40,000 bases of DNA, taken from Deinococci bacterium. Lineage in GTDB: Bacteria; Deinococcota; Deinococci; Deinococcales; Trueperaceae. Shown here piece by piece: positions 24,524 to 32,464 of the stretch (its first letter is position 1; every line of letters begins with the position of its first letter). Made by a program: the position numbers and the translations under genes. The DNA is taken from NCBI GenBank assembly GCA_030149325.1, contig JASBRS010000065.1, positions 1 through 40,000 of the forward strand. Direction: 5' to 3'. The notes below the pieces were generated by a model. The model was given only the letters and a program-made list of their open reading frames with translations. It did not search any database and was not told the DNA's origin.

Positions 24524-25207
24524 TCAGGCCTGGGCCGGCGCCTGGCTCACCTGCTTGAGCGCCTCCGCGAAGGCGTGCTCCGGCTGCGCACCGAGCACCC
24601 GGGTAGCGTTGGTGCCGGTCACGATGGTGTCGGGCACGCCCGAGATGCGGTGCTGCTGGGACAGCGTCGGGAACTCGTTGGCCTCGACGCCCTCGGCCAC
24701 GATGCGATCGTTGACCAGGGCGAAGCGGTAGGCGGTCAGCACGGCGCGCGGGCAGTACGGGCAGGTCGGCGTGACGAACGTCTGCAGGTGGATGCTCTCG
24801 TCGATCGCCTGCACGCTCTCGAGCGTGGGCGTCACCTCGACGTCGTCGCCTCCCAGCATGATCAGCGTCTCGAGCAGCGTCGTGAACTCGTAGCCGCTGG
24901 GGATGCCCAGGAAGCGGATGTTGCTGCGCGCCGTGCCCTTGCGACGGAACAGCGTGGTCGGGGCGCGCGTGATGCCGAGGGCGGCCGCCTCGTCGTCGGC
25001 GGCCAGGCTGCGCTCGACCACGTGCACGTGGTCGTTGAGGGCCGCGACCTCGTTCAGCAACTGGAGGGTGGCGTCCTGTTCTCCCGCAGGATCCTGGCCG
25101 GGAACGACGACCTGACCGGCCTTGTACACGACCATCTCCACGTCGTGCTGAAGGCCGCTGAGGGCGTCCCGGACCTGACCCTGGATGGACTCATCGAGAA
25201 AAGCCAT
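24524..25207 (-). CDS. PDO-type glutaredoxin-like disulfide oxidoreductase
   Basis: A 227-residue protein of two tandem thioredoxin folds, as in the protein disulfide oxidoreductase family best known from thermophiles. The C-terminal unit keeps the active site Cys149-Pro-Tyr-Cys152 (FVTPTCPYCP) and a cis-proline loop (ISGVPDTIV). The N-terminal unit keeps RAPTTLF but has no cysteine where many family members carry a second CXXC. It probably reduces disulfides or handles thiol/persulfide stress in the cytoplasm. The start is the ATG at 25207 after an AAGGAAGGGAG ribosome site. A CsoR/CstR-like inverted repeat overlaps its promoter. Confidence 0.85.
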   Translation of the reverse strand: MAFLDESIQGQVRDALSGLQHDVEMVVYKAGQVVVPGQDPAGEQDATLQLLNEVAALNDHVHVVERSLAADDEAAALGITRAPTTLFRRKGTARSNIRFLGIPSGYEFTTLLETLIMLGGDDVEVTPTLESVQAIDESIHLQTFVTPTCPYCPRAVLTAYRFALVNDRIVAEGVEANEFPTLSQQHRISGVPDTIVTGTNATRVLGAQPEHAFAEALKQVSQAPAQA

Positions 25208-25244
25208 GGTGGCTCCCTTCCTTCGAACCTCACTCAACGACGTC

Positions 25245-25250
25245 AGCCTA
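25245..25250 (-). promoter_or_regulatory. -10 box of the PDO gene
   Basis: TAGGCT on the minus strand would start transcription near 25238, giving a leader of about 30 nt with a ribosome site. The expected -35 position falls inside the adjacent inverted repeat. Confidence 0.5.
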
Positions 25251-25252
25251 GC

Positions 25253-25273
25253 ACATACCCCTGGTGGGTATGT
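25253..25273. promoter_or_regulatory. CsoR/CstR-like operator
   Basis: Perfect inverted repeat ACATACCC-CTGGT-GGGTATGT. Its form (ATACCC...GGGTAT) resembles operators of the CsoR family, which sense Cu(I) (CsoR) or persulfides (CstR). It covers the -35/-10 spacer of the PDO promoter, the right place for repression. No CsoR-family regulator gene is in the window. Confidence 0.6.
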
Positions 25274-25340
25274 TGTCGGGCGGGCGACGTCGGTCTCACC
25301 CTGGTCACCTACGTCCTACGACGGTCTCACTCCGGACGCC

Positions 25341-25346
25341 TAGGCT
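25341..25346 (+). promoter_or_regulatory. -10 box of the 72-residue protein gene
   Basis: TAGGCT, about 54 nt before the ATG at 25400. The nonamer CGGTCTCAC is repeated directly upstream at 25291-25299 and 25322-25330. The leader holds a small hairpin (GGCGCC-GTCCT-GGCGCC, 25368-25384) just before the ribosome site. Confidence 0.4.
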
Positions 25347-25399
25347 GGAGGCGAAGCGAGCGATGGAGGCGCCGTCCTGGCGCCAGAGAGGGGAGCCCC

Positions 25400-25618
25400 A
25401 TGCGACCCAGGGATCATGTCTGGCTACGTGACGATCAGGGTGTGCACGTCGCGACGGTCGTCCCCCCCGCGGCCTGGCGGGGGGAGCGCGCGTGCGTGGT
25501 AGGGCCCTTCAGCAACGCCCAGTGCGCCCGTACCTTCCTGATGTTGCGCAACGGGCGACGGGGCGGTGCACGCGTGTTCCCGGCCGGGTCCGCGTTCTAC
25601 GTCGAGATGCTCACCTGA
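25400..25618 (+). CDS. 72-residue protein of unknown function
   Basis: Not recognised. It reads as a small soluble protein, beginning MRPRDHVWLRDDQGVHVATV and ending FYVEMLT, with two cysteines and alternating hydrophobic residues that suggest a small beta-rich fold. The ATG follows AGAGGGGAG, a good ribosome-binding site, and a plausible -10 box is present. It diverges from the PDO gene, so the CsoR/CstR-like site between them could in principle influence both. Confidence 0.55.
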   Translation: MRPRDHVWLRDDQGVHVATVVPPAAWRGERACVVGPFSNAQCARTFLMLRNGRRGGARVFPAGSAFYVEMLT

Positions 25619-25686
25619 ATCGAGGTGGCGACGCCGGGCGGGCGTCGGGCGCGGGATGCCCCACGTCGGAGCCGAACTCCGGGTGG

Positions 25687-25692
25687 TAAGCT
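25687..25692 (+). promoter_or_regulatory. -10 box of murI, leaderless geometry
   Basis: TAAGCT ends 6 nt before the GTG start of murI; no ribosome-binding site is visible. Confidence 0.5.
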
Positions 25693-25698
25693 ACGCCC

Positions 25699-26514
25699 GT
25701 GCCGGACCTCGCCACCCAGCCACTCGGCGTCTTCGACTCCGGGGTCGGTGGCCTCACGGTGCTCGCCGCCTTGCAGCGCGAGCTCCCGCACGAGTCCCTG
25801 CTCTACCTGGGCGACACCGCGCGCGTGCCCTACGGCTCGAAGCCGATGGACATGGTGCGCCAGTTCGCGCGTCAGATCAGCCACGAGCTGCTGCGGCGCG
25901 GCGTCAAGGGCATCGTGGTGGCGTGCAACACGGCGTCGGCCGCCAGCCTCCCGGCGCTCGCCGACGAGCTGCCGGTGCCGGTCTGGGGCGTGATCGAGCC
26001 CGGGGTCGCGGCCGCGTTGGAGGTCAGTCGCTCCGGTCGGATCGGCGTCCTCGGCACCGTCGGCACCATCGCGGCCCGCGTCTACCAGGACCGGCTGGAG
26101 CGCGCCGGCGCTACCACCTGGGGGAAGGCCTGCCCCCTGTTCGTGCCGATCGTCGAAGAGGGCATCTCCGACTCCGACATCGCCGCCCTCGTGGCCGACT
26201 ACTACCTCCAGGACCGACCGCCCTTGGACACCGTCATCCTCGGCTGCACCCACTACCCCGCGCTCACCGCCACCTTGCGTCGAGCGCTCGGCCCCGACGT
26301 GAGCCTCGTCGACTCCGCCGACTCCACTGCCGCCGTGGTGGCCCGCGACCTGCACGCCATGGGCCTGGCCGCGACCGGGCCGGGTCCCGGTGAGGTGCGC
26401 CACCTCGTCACCGGCGACGTGGCCAGCTACCTCCACACGGCCCGCATCCTCGGCGGTCCCCTGGGTCCCGCCGAGCGCGTCGAGCTGGGCGCGTTCGAGC
26501 CGTCGCCGAGCTGA
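25699..26514 (+). CDS. murI: Glutamate racemase
   Basis: MurI makes D-glutamate for peptidoglycan, using two cysteines and no cofactor. The 271-residue protein has the motif GVFDSGVGGLTVL (residues 10-22), YLGDTARVPYG, the first catalytic cysteine at Cys76 (VVACNTASA) and the second in VILGCTHYP. The GTG start lacks a ribosome-binding site and is preceded by a -10 box 6 nt away. It heads a murI-rph-rdgB operon, 2 nt before rph. Confidence 0.95.
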   Translation: MPDLATQPLGVFDSGVGGLTVLAALQRELPHESLLYLGDTARVPYGSKPMDMVRQFARQISHELLRRGVKGIVVACNTASAASLPALADELPVPVWGVIEPGVAAALEVSRSGRIGVLGTVGTIAARVYQDRLERAGATTWGKACPLFVPIVEEGISDSDIAALVADYYLQDRPPLDTVILGCTHYPALTATLRRALGPDVSLVDSADSTAAVVARDLHAMGLAATGPGPGEVRHLVTGDVASYLHTARILGGPLGPAERVELGAFEPSPS

Positions 26515-26516
26515 GC

Positions 26517-27227
26517 ATGCGAGAGAACCGGCGTCCCGACGAGCTCCGCCCCATCAAGGTCACGCCCGGATACAGCCGCTACGCGGAGGGTTCGGCCCTG
26601 CTCGAGTGGGGGGGCACCACCGTGCTGGCCACCGTCACCATCGACAACCGCCTGCCGCCGCATCTCCGCGGTCGCCGCGCCCGCGGGGGCTGGCTGACCG
26701 CCGAGTACGCCCTCCTGCCGCGCAGCACGCAGGAGCGCAGCCCGCGGGAGCGGCTGTACGCGGGCGGGCGCACGCAGGAGATCCAACGCCTCATCGGCCG
26801 CGCCCTGCGCAGCGTCGTCGACCTGAGCATGTTCCGCAACCAGACGCTGATCGTCGACGTCGACGTGCTCCAGGCCGACGGCGGTACGCGCTGCGCCGGC
26901 ATCACCGCCGGGTACGCCGCGCTGCACCACGCCGCCAGCCGCCTGGTCTTCGACGGCGTGCTGTCGGAGTGGCCCCTGCACCACGAGCTCGCCGCCGTCA
27001 GCGTCGGCACCGTCGACGGCGAGACCTACGTCGACCTCCAGTACAGTGAGGACGTGCAGGCCGAGGTCGACCTCAACGTCGTCGCCACCCGCGACGGCGA
27101 GGTGGTGGAGGTCCAGGGCGGAGGCGAGGACCGCCCCATCCCCGCCGAGAGCTACGTGACGCTCGTCGCCACCGGGGTCACGGCCGTGCAGCGGGTCCTC
27201 GACATCGTGAGGCCGCAGTTGCCATGA
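26517..27227 (+). CDS. rph: Ribonuclease PH
   Basis: A phosphate-dependent 3'-5' exoribonuclease that trims tRNA 3' ends. It has 236 residues, near the family length. It starts RRPDELRPIKVTPGYSRYAE and contains GRTQEIQRLIGRALR (phosphate binding) and DVDVLQADGGTRCAGITAGY. The C-terminal QGTAEG-like segment reads QGGGEDRPI, a modest departure from the family. It starts 2 nt after murI, and its stop overlaps the rdgB start (ATGA). Confidence 0.94.
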   Translation: MRENRRPDELRPIKVTPGYSRYAEGSALLEWGGTTVLATVTIDNRLPPHLRGRRARGGWLTAEYALLPRSTQERSPRERLYAGGRTQEIQRLIGRALRSVVDLSMFRNQTLIVDVDVLQADGGTRCAGITAGYAALHHAASRLVFDGVLSEWPLHHELAAVSVGTVDGETYVDLQYSEDVQAEVDLNVVATRDGEVVEVQGGGEDRPIPAESYVTLVATGVTAVQRVLDIVRPQLP

Positions 27228-27868
27228 GTCGACTCCGCATCGTCATCGCCACCGGCAACGACGGCAAGCTCCGCGAGTTCCGACGCGCCCTCGCCCGCCT
27301 CGACGTCGAGCTGGTCTCGGCGCGCGAGGCCGGCATCGCCCGCTTCCCCGAGGAGACCGGCGCCAGCTACGAGGAGAACGCCCTGCTCAAGGCGGGCTTC
27401 GCCGCCCTGCAGACCGGCCTGCCGGCGCTGGCCGACGACTCGGGGTTGGAGGTCGACGTGCTCGAGGGCGCCCCGGGGATCTACTCCGCCAGGTTCGGCG
27501 GCGAGATCGGCGACGGCGAGCGCATCGCGTTCCTGCTCGAGAAGATGCGCGACGTCCCGCGCGGCGCGCGCGGCGCCAGCTTCGTCAGCACCGTGGTCCT
27601 GGCCACGCCCGGCGGCGAGGTCAAGAGCTTCGTGGGGGAGTGCCGCGGCGAGATCCTCGAAGGGCCCCGCGGCGACGGCGGCTTCGGGTACGACCCGGTC
27701 TTCTTCAGCCCCGAGCTCCACCGCACCTTCGCCGAGGCCGACGGCTACGCCAAGGGCCGCGTGAGCCACCGCGGGCGCGCCCTGCAGAGGTTCCTGGAGT
27801 GGGCGTTGACCCCGGTCGGGAAGCGCACCATCCAGGAGACCGCCCCCCGGCGCAACCCCAACCTCTGA
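27224..27868 (+). CDS. rdgB: XTP/dITP pyrophosphatase (Ham1/RdgB)
   Basis: It hydrolyses non-canonical purine nucleoside triphosphates (dITP, XTP) to the monophosphates, keeping them out of DNA and RNA. The 214-residue protein has IATGNDGKLREF near the N-terminus, ADDSGLEVDVLEGAPGIYSA mid-protein, and the substrate loop GDGGFGYDPVFF followed by KGRVSHRGRA. The ATG overlaps the rph stop by 4 nt; the rph-rdgB pairing is common in bacteria. It is convergent with the gene at 27880, with 11 nt between the stops. Confidence 0.95.
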   Translation: MSRLRIVIATGNDGKLREFRRALARLDVELVSAREAGIARFPEETGASYEENALLKAGFAALQTGLPALADDSGLEVDVLEGAPGIYSARFGGEIGDGERIAFLLEKMRDVPRGARGASFVSTVVLATPGGEVKSFVGECRGEILEGPRGDGGFGYDPVFFSPELHRTFAEADGYAKGRVSHRGRALQRFLEWALTPVGKRTIQETAPRRNPNL

Positions 27869-27879
27869 GGGATCCGACC

Positions 27880-28641
27880 TCACCAGCCTCCGGGCGGCGG
27901 GCTCCCCAACGTCTCCGTAGCCTGCTGCAGGTCGGCGGCGAAGCGCTCCTCCCAGACCGCGCGGCCAGCGCCGGTCGCGAGCTCCAACGCCTCCTCGCCG
28001 TCGCGGCCGGGGTCCTCGGCCAGGCGCCGGCGCCAGGTGCGGATCCAGTCCGGGTGGTAGCGCGCCAGCGTCTGCCCGCGCAGCAGGCACTGCGCCGAGG
28101 CGACCACGCGCTGCCGAGGGTTGAGCCGCCGCATGTCCCGGAGCAGGGGCTCCGCGAAGGGCTTGCGCCAGCGGAACAGCGCCACCTGTTCCGCGACCGC
28201 GTCGAGCCAGGCGCTGCGGTCGACCCACACGTGTCGGAGCGGCAGCAGCGCCGCCTCGGGCAGCCAATCGGGGTGGCGCGGGCCGCTGCCGGGATAGTCG
28301 CCGTCGCGGCCGGCACGGTACAGCAAGAGCCGCCCCAGCTCGTAGCTGAGCGAGCCCGCCGAGAGGGGCGAGCGCTCATCGAACCCGCGCAGGGAGTGGA
28401 GCAACGTGCCGGTCACCGGGTTGGCGCCGCTGGCGCGGGCGACCTCGAGCAGCTCCAGCCGCACGCCCCCCTGCCAGGACACCCCCAGGTAGCGGGCCAC
28501 CACCGGCCTCAGCACGTCCACCAGGTCGGCGGCGGCTTCGGCACGGGTCTCCTGGCCACGCGGGAAGCGCAGCTCGAGGTCGCCGCGCTGCAGGCTGGCG
28601 ACGCCATCGAGGCGCAAGGAGGGTCGGGAACCGTCGCCCAC
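27880..28641 (-). CDS. Hypothetical protein resembling a degenerate gluzincin peptidase domain
   Basis: A 253-residue protein without a confident family. The middle reads SLSYELGRLLLY (Tyr100, Glu101, Arg104) followed 25 residues later by HPDWLPEAALL (Glu129). This spacing copies the HELTH...WLxEGLA pattern of peptidase-MA-like gluzincins, but both zinc-binding histidines are replaced, so it would be catalytically dead. No signal peptide is seen. The start is probably the GTG at 28641, 17 nt after glpX; the ribosome site is weak and the open frame continues into glpX antisense-like sequence. Likely co-transcribed with glpX. Confidence 0.6.
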   Translation of the reverse strand: MGDGSRPSLRLDGVASLQRGDLELRFPRGQETRAEAAADLVDVLRPVVARYLGVSWQGGVRLELLEVARASGANPVTGTLLHSLRGFDERSPLSAGSLSYELGRLLLYRAGRDGDYPGSGPRHPDWLPEAALLPLRHVWVDRSAWLDAVAEQVALFRWRKPFAEPLLRDMRRLNPRQRVVASAQCLLRGQTLARYHPDWIRTWRRRLAEDPGRDGEEALELATGAGRAVWEERFAADLQQATETLGSPPPGGW

Positions 28642-28658
28642 GGAACGCCGGGGCGCGC

Positions 28659-29699
28659 TCAGACCTGGACGGTCACGCGCGCGCCGTCGCCCAGGAGGTG
28701 GACGGCGTCGCTGAAGCGGATCACCTTCGAGCGCCAGCCCATGGTCACGCTGTGGGTCCGGGCCCCGTTCTTGAAGAACTTGACGCCTCTCAGCAGGTCG
28801 CCGTCGGTGATGCCGGTAGCGCTGAACACCACGGTACGGCCCGGGGCCAGGTCCTCGGTACGGTAGATGCGGTCCTCCGAGGCTCCCATCGCCTCGAGCC
28901 GGGCGCGCTCGTCGTCGTTCCGCGGACGGAAGCGCCCCTGGATCTCGCCGCCCAGGCACTTCAGGGCGGCCGCCGCCAGCACCCCTTCGGGCGCCCCGCC
29001 GATCCCCATCACGGCGTGCACCCCGGTACCCCGGACGGCCGCCGACAGGGCAGCGATGACGTCGCCGTCGCCGATGAGCTTGACGCGCGCGCCGGCATCG
29101 CGGACCTCCTGGATCAGCTCGGTGTGACGCGGACGGTCGAGGATGACCACCGTCAGGTCGTCGACCTTGCGATCGAGCGACAGCGCCACCGAGCGCAGGT
29201 TCGCTCCCACCGGCCAGGACAGGTCGACCGTCCCCGCCGCCGGCGGGCCGACCACCAGCTTCTCCATGTAGGTGTCGGGGGCGTGGAACAGCCCCCCCTG
29301 CTCGGCCAGCGCGATGACGGCCACCGAGTTGTTGATCATCCGCGCCGTGATGTTGGTGCCCTCGACCAGATCGACGGCGATGTCGACGGCCCAGGCGCCG
29401 GGCCCGGCACGCCCCAGCTTCTCGCCGATGAACAGCATCGGGGCCTCGTCGCGCTCACCCTCGCCGATGACGATCTGGCCATCGATGTCGAGCTCGTTGA
29501 GCACCGACCGCATGGCGTCGGTGCCGGCCTGGTCCACCAGCTCGGCATCGCCCTTGCCGGCGACACGGCTGGCGGCGATGGCCGCCTGCTCCGTCACGCG
29601 GACGGTATCGAGCACCAGGGCACGTTCCATGTCGACACTGCTGCTCCCAGCCGCACGCCCACCGGCCCGCGGCCCCGCCGATCTGTTGGAGGAGGCCAT
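28659..29699 (-). CDS. glpX: Fructose-1,6-bisphosphatase class II (GlpX)
   Basis: GlpX removes the 1-phosphate from fructose 1,6-bisphosphate in gluconeogenesis. The 346-residue protein has [12 protein letters not shown], the metal/phosphate loop [11 protein letters not shown] (usually with Pro where this has Leu) and [15 protein letters not shown]. About 22 Gly/Ser/Ala-rich residues precede the conserved [15 protein letters not shown] chose the ATG at 29699 because a GTGACA/CACAAT promoter with a 17-nt spacer lies 7 nt upstream; the ATG of MERALVL and longer starts are alternatives. Confidence 0.93.
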   Translation of the reverse strand: MASSNRSAGPRAGGRAAGSSSVDMERALVLDTVRVTEQAAIAASRVAGKGDAELVDQAGTDAMRSVLNELDIDGQIVIGEGERDEAPMLFIGEKLGRAGPGAWAVDIAVDLVEGTNITARMINNSVAVIALAEQGGLFHAPDTYMEKLVVGPPAAGTVDLSWPVGANLRSVALSLDRKVDDLTVVILDRPRHTELIQEVRDAGARVKLIGDGDVIAALSAAVRGTGVHAVMGIGGAPEGVLAAAALKCLGGEIQGRFRPRNDDERARLEAMGASEDRIYRTEDLAPGRTVVFSATGITDGDLLRGVKFFKNGARTHSVTMGWRSKVIRFSDAVHLLGDGARVTVQV

Positions 29700-29706
29700 G
29701 CCCTGC

Positions 29707-29735
29707 ATTGTGTCAGCCCGCGGAGCCTTTGTCAC
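29707..29735 (-). promoter_or_regulatory. glpX promoter, leaderless geometry
   Basis: GTGACA (29730-29735) and CACAAT (29707-29712) on the minus strand are 17 nt apart; the -10 ends 7 nt before the chosen ATG at 29699. Confidence 0.6.
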
Positions 29736-29787
29736 GTTGTACGGCGCCGGGAGCGGTGCGTTCGGCCGGCCGGCCGCGGAGCCGCGC

Positions 29788-30474
29788 TCAGGCCCGCTCG
29801 GGGGCCTCGCGGTGCCGCGACGCCAGCTCGTCGGCGACGCGCTGCGGATCCACGCCGCGCTCGGCGAGCAGCACCGTGAGGTGGAACAGCAGGTCGGCGG
29901 CCTCCGCCACCAGCTCGTCGTCCTTGTGTTCGAGGGCGGCCACCGCGCTCTCCCCCGCTTCCTCGATGACCTTCTGCGCCACGTAGCCCACGCCGCGCTC
30001 GTGCATGCGCCGCACGTAGCTGCCCTCGGGGAGCAGGCGCAGACGCTCGTCGACGACCGACGTCAGCAGCTCCAGGACGTCGCCCAGGCGTTCCGTGCCG
30101 CCCGGGGCCGATGCGATCCGCCCGGCATCGTCGTCGCCGTCGGCCGCGCCGCCCGACGGCGGGAGCGTACGGAAGAAGCAACTGCGATTGCCGGTGTGGC
30201 ACGCCGGTCCGGTCGGATCCACCCGGTAGAGCAGGGCGTCCTCGTCGCAGTCGTACCGCACCTCCAGGACGCGCTGGATGTTCCCGCTGGTCTCACCCTT
30301 GCGCCACAGGCGCCCGCGCGAGCGGCTGTGGTAGTGCGCCTGCCCGCTCGCCAGCGTGGCCTCGAGGGCCTCCCGGTCGGCGTAGGCGAGCATCAGGACC
30401 TCGCCGGAGGCGGCGTCCTGCGCGATGACCGGGAGCAGGCCGCGATCGTCGAAGCGGAAGCTGGGGTACGTCAT
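29788..30474 (-). CDS. hisIE: Bifunctional phosphoribosyl-AMP cyclohydrolase / phosphoribosyl-ATP pyrophosphatase
   Basis: Carries out steps two and three of histidine synthesis. The N-terminal HisI domain (about residues 1-115) has WRKGETSGN, the metal-binding YDCDEDALL and [10 protein letters not shown]. After a Gly/Asp-rich linker, the C-terminal HisE domain (about 135-228) has [14 protein letters not shown] and [10 protein letters not shown]. Total 228 residues, normal for the fusion. The start ATG at 30474 has a TAGACT box 7 nt upstream, so it may be transcribed on its own besides reading through from hisF and the metB-like gene. Confidence 0.95.
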   Translation of the reverse strand: MTYPSFRFDDRGLLPVIAQDAASGEVLMLAYADREALEATLASGQAHYHSRSRGRLWRKGETSGNIQRVLEVRYDCDEDALLYRVDPTGPACHTGNRSCFFRTLPPSGGAADGDDDAGRIASAPGGTERLGDVLELLTSVVDERLRLLPEGSYVRRMHERGVGYVAQKVIEEAGESAVAALEHKDDELVAEAADLLFHLTVLLAERGVDPQRVADELASRHREAPERA

Positions 30475-30481
30475 GCCGACC

Positions 30482-30487
30482 AGTCTA
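30482..30487 (-). promoter_or_regulatory. -10 box of hisIE, leaderless geometry
   Basis: TAGACT on the minus strand ends 7 nt before the hisIE ATG, in the 26-nt gap after the metB-like gene. Confidence 0.5.
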
Positions 30488-30500
30488 CGGCGCACGCGCG

Positions 30501-31637
30501 CTAGCTCGCGAGCGCCTGCGCCAGGTCGGCGATCAGGTCGTCGGGGTGCTCGAGCCCGATCGAGAGGCGCAGCAGGTCGTCGGGCGTGGTGGTGCCGGGC
30601 CCCTCGATCGACGCACGGTGCTCGGCCAGGCTCTCCACGCCCCCCAGGCTGGTGGCGCGCGTGAACAGCCGCAGCCGGGCCGCCACCGCCATCGCCGCGG
30701 CGCTGCCCGCGGCGACCCGGAACGACAGCATGCCGCCGAAGCCGCGCATCTGCCGGGCCGCGAGCTCGTGCCCCGGGTGGTCGGCCAGGCCGGGGTAGTA
30801 GACGCGCGCGACCTCCGGGCGGCCCGCGAGGAAGGCGGCCACCCTGGCCGCCCCCTCGGTGTGGGCGCGCATGCGGTACGGCAGGGTGCGTATCCCGCGG
30901 AGCACCAGCCAACAATCGAAGGGGCTGGGGACGGCGCCCTCGTTCTGCTGGAGGAAGCGCACGCGGCGCCAGGCCTCGTCGACGCGCGCCGTCACCACCG
31001 CGCCCCCCAGCACGTCGCTGTGGCCCGACAGGTACTTGGTGGTGGCGTGCACCACCACGTCGGCTCCCAGCGCCAGGGGGTCGGCGACACCGGGGGGCGT
31101 CCAGGTGGCGTCGACCGCCACACGAGCGCCGCGCTCGTGGGCGAGCTCCGCCACGGCCGCCACGTCGGTGATGCTGAGGAGCGGGTTCGACGGGGTCTCC
31201 ACCCACACCAGGCGGGTCTCGGGGCGCCAGGCGGCCGCGACCGCAGCGACATCGGTCATGTCGACGGCCTCGGCCTGCAACCCCCACGGCCGCAGTGCGC
31301 CGTCGATGAGCTTGCGGATGCCGTGGTAGAGCTCGCGCGGGACCAGGACGTGATCGCCGGGCTCGACGCTGCGCAGCACGGCAGCGGCGGCTGCCGATCC
31401 GGAGGCGAAGCCGGCCGCCTCGGCGCCACCCTGGAGCGCCGCCAGCGCCTCCTCCAGGGCGTTGCGGTTGGGGTTGCCGCCGCGGGTGTAGACGTAGCCG
31501 TGGGGGTAGCTGCCGTCGGCGTCGCGCTCGAACGTGGTGCTGAGATGGATGGCCGGCGTCACCGCGCCGGTGGCGGCATCGACCGCGCTGCCCGCGTGGA
31601 CGGCGAGCGTCTCCAGATGGGGTCGTTCTTCGCGCAC
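30501..31637 (-). CDS. Cys/Met-metabolism PLP enzyme (cystathionine gamma-synthase/lyase type)
   Basis: A 378-residue PLP enzyme of the transsulfuration family. Landmarks: [41 protein letters not shown], and the PLP lysine Lys201 in [15 protein letters not shown]. The C-terminus has [14 protein letters not shown] and [13 protein letters not shown]. Sequence alone does not separate gamma-synthase (MetB), gamma-lyase and related activities. The GTG at 31637 has GGGAGG 5 nt upstream; the frame is open far upstream over hisF without coding support. It lies between hisF and hisIE, and no other methionine gene is near. Confidence 0.88.
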   Translation of the reverse strand: MREERPHLETLAVHAGSAVDAATGAVTPAIHLSTTFERDADGSYPHGYVYTRGGNPNRNALEEALAALQGGAEAAGFASGSAAAAAVLRSVEPGDHVLVPRELYHGIRKLIDGALRPWGLQAEAVDMTDVAAVAAAWRPETRLVWVETPSNPLLSITDVAAVAELAHERGARVAVDATWTPPGVADPLALGADVVVHATTKYLSGHSDVLGGAVVTARVDEAWRRVRFLQQNEGAVPSPFDCWLVLRGIRTLPYRMRAHTEGAARVAAFLAGRPEVARVYYPGLADHPGHELAARQMRGFGGMLSFRVAAGSAAAMAVAARLRLFTRATSLGGVESLAEHRASIEGPGTTTPDDLLRLSIGLEHPDDLIADLAQALAS

Positions 31638-31668
31638 AAGCACCTCCCGGGGCGCCCTCCGGCGCCGC

Positions 31669-32445
31669 TCAGATCCGACGGACCACCACGCCGGCCTCGG
31701 CGCAGACCCGCTTGACGTCGTCGACGGTGACCTGGCCGCTGTGGAAGATGCCCGCGGCCAGGGCGGCGTCGGCCTCGCCGTGCACCAGCACGTCCCGGAG
31801 GTGCTCGGCGCGCCCGGCGCCCCCCGACGCCACCACCGGGATGTCCACGGCGCGCGCCACCGCGCGCGTCGCCTCGATGTCGAAGCCGGTGCGCATGCCG
31901 TCGGCGTCGATGCTGTTGAGCACGATCTCGCCGGCGCCGAGCTGCTGCCCCTGCACCGCCCAGGCCACGGCGTCGAGGCCGGTGGGGCGCCGACCGCCCG
32001 CCACGTAGACCTCCCACCCGCCCCCCGGGCGGCGCTTGGCGTCGATCGACAGCACCACCGCCTGGCTGCCGTAGTGCTCGGCCGCCTCCCGCACCACCTC
32101 GGGCCGCGCCACCGCCCCCGAGTTGATCGACACCTTGTCGGCGCCCGCCAGGAACAGGGCACGGAAGTCGGCCAGCTCGCGCACGCCGCCGCCGATGGTG
32201 AGGGGCATGAAGCAACGCTCGGCGACGCGGGTGGCGACGTCGAGGATCGCCCCCCGTCCCTCGGCGGTGGCGGTGATGTCGTAGAACACCAGCTCGTCGG
32301 CCGCCTGCTCGTCGTAGACGAGGGCCAGCTCGACCGGGTCACCGACGTCGCGGAGCTCCCCGAGCTCGGCGCGACCGAACTGCTGTCCCCGGGTCACGCG
32401 TCCCGCGGCGACGTCGAGGCAGGGGATGATGCGGCGCGCGAGCAT
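31669..32445 (-). CDS. hisF: Imidazole glycerol phosphate synthase, cyclase subunit
   Basis: HisF forms imidazole glycerol phosphate and AICAR using ammonia from HisH. The 258-residue (beta/alpha)8 barrel starts [12 protein letters not shown] with the catalytic Asp11; the second catalytic Asp is at about 135 (VLSIDAKR). LTIGGGVRE and VVASGGAG are phosphate-binding loops. The start ATG at 32445 follows a TATGCT box by 7 nt; an upstream ATG at 32457 falls within that box. hisH and the rest of the histidine genes are not in the window. Confidence 0.96.
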   Translation of the reverse strand: MLARRIIPCLDVAAGRVTRGQQFGRAELGELRDVGDPVELALVYDEQAADELVFYDITATAEGRGAILDVATRVAERCFMPLTIGGGVRELADFRALFLAGADKVSINSGAVARPEVVREAAEHYGSQAVVLSIDAKRRPGGGWEVYVAGGRRPTGLDAVAWAVQGQQLGAGEIVLNSIDADGMRTGFDIEATRAVARAVDIPVVASGGAGRAEHLRDVLVHGEADAALAAGIFHSGQVTVDDVKRVCAEAGVVVRRI

Positions 32446-32452
32446 GGACCGA

Positions 32453-32458
32453 AGCATA
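32453..32458 (-). promoter_or_regulatory. -10 box of hisF, leaderless geometry
   Basis: TATGCT on the minus strand ends 7 nt before the hisF ATG, directly past the stop of the upstream methyltransferase gene. Confidence 0.5.
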
Positions 32459-32464
32459 CCCGGC

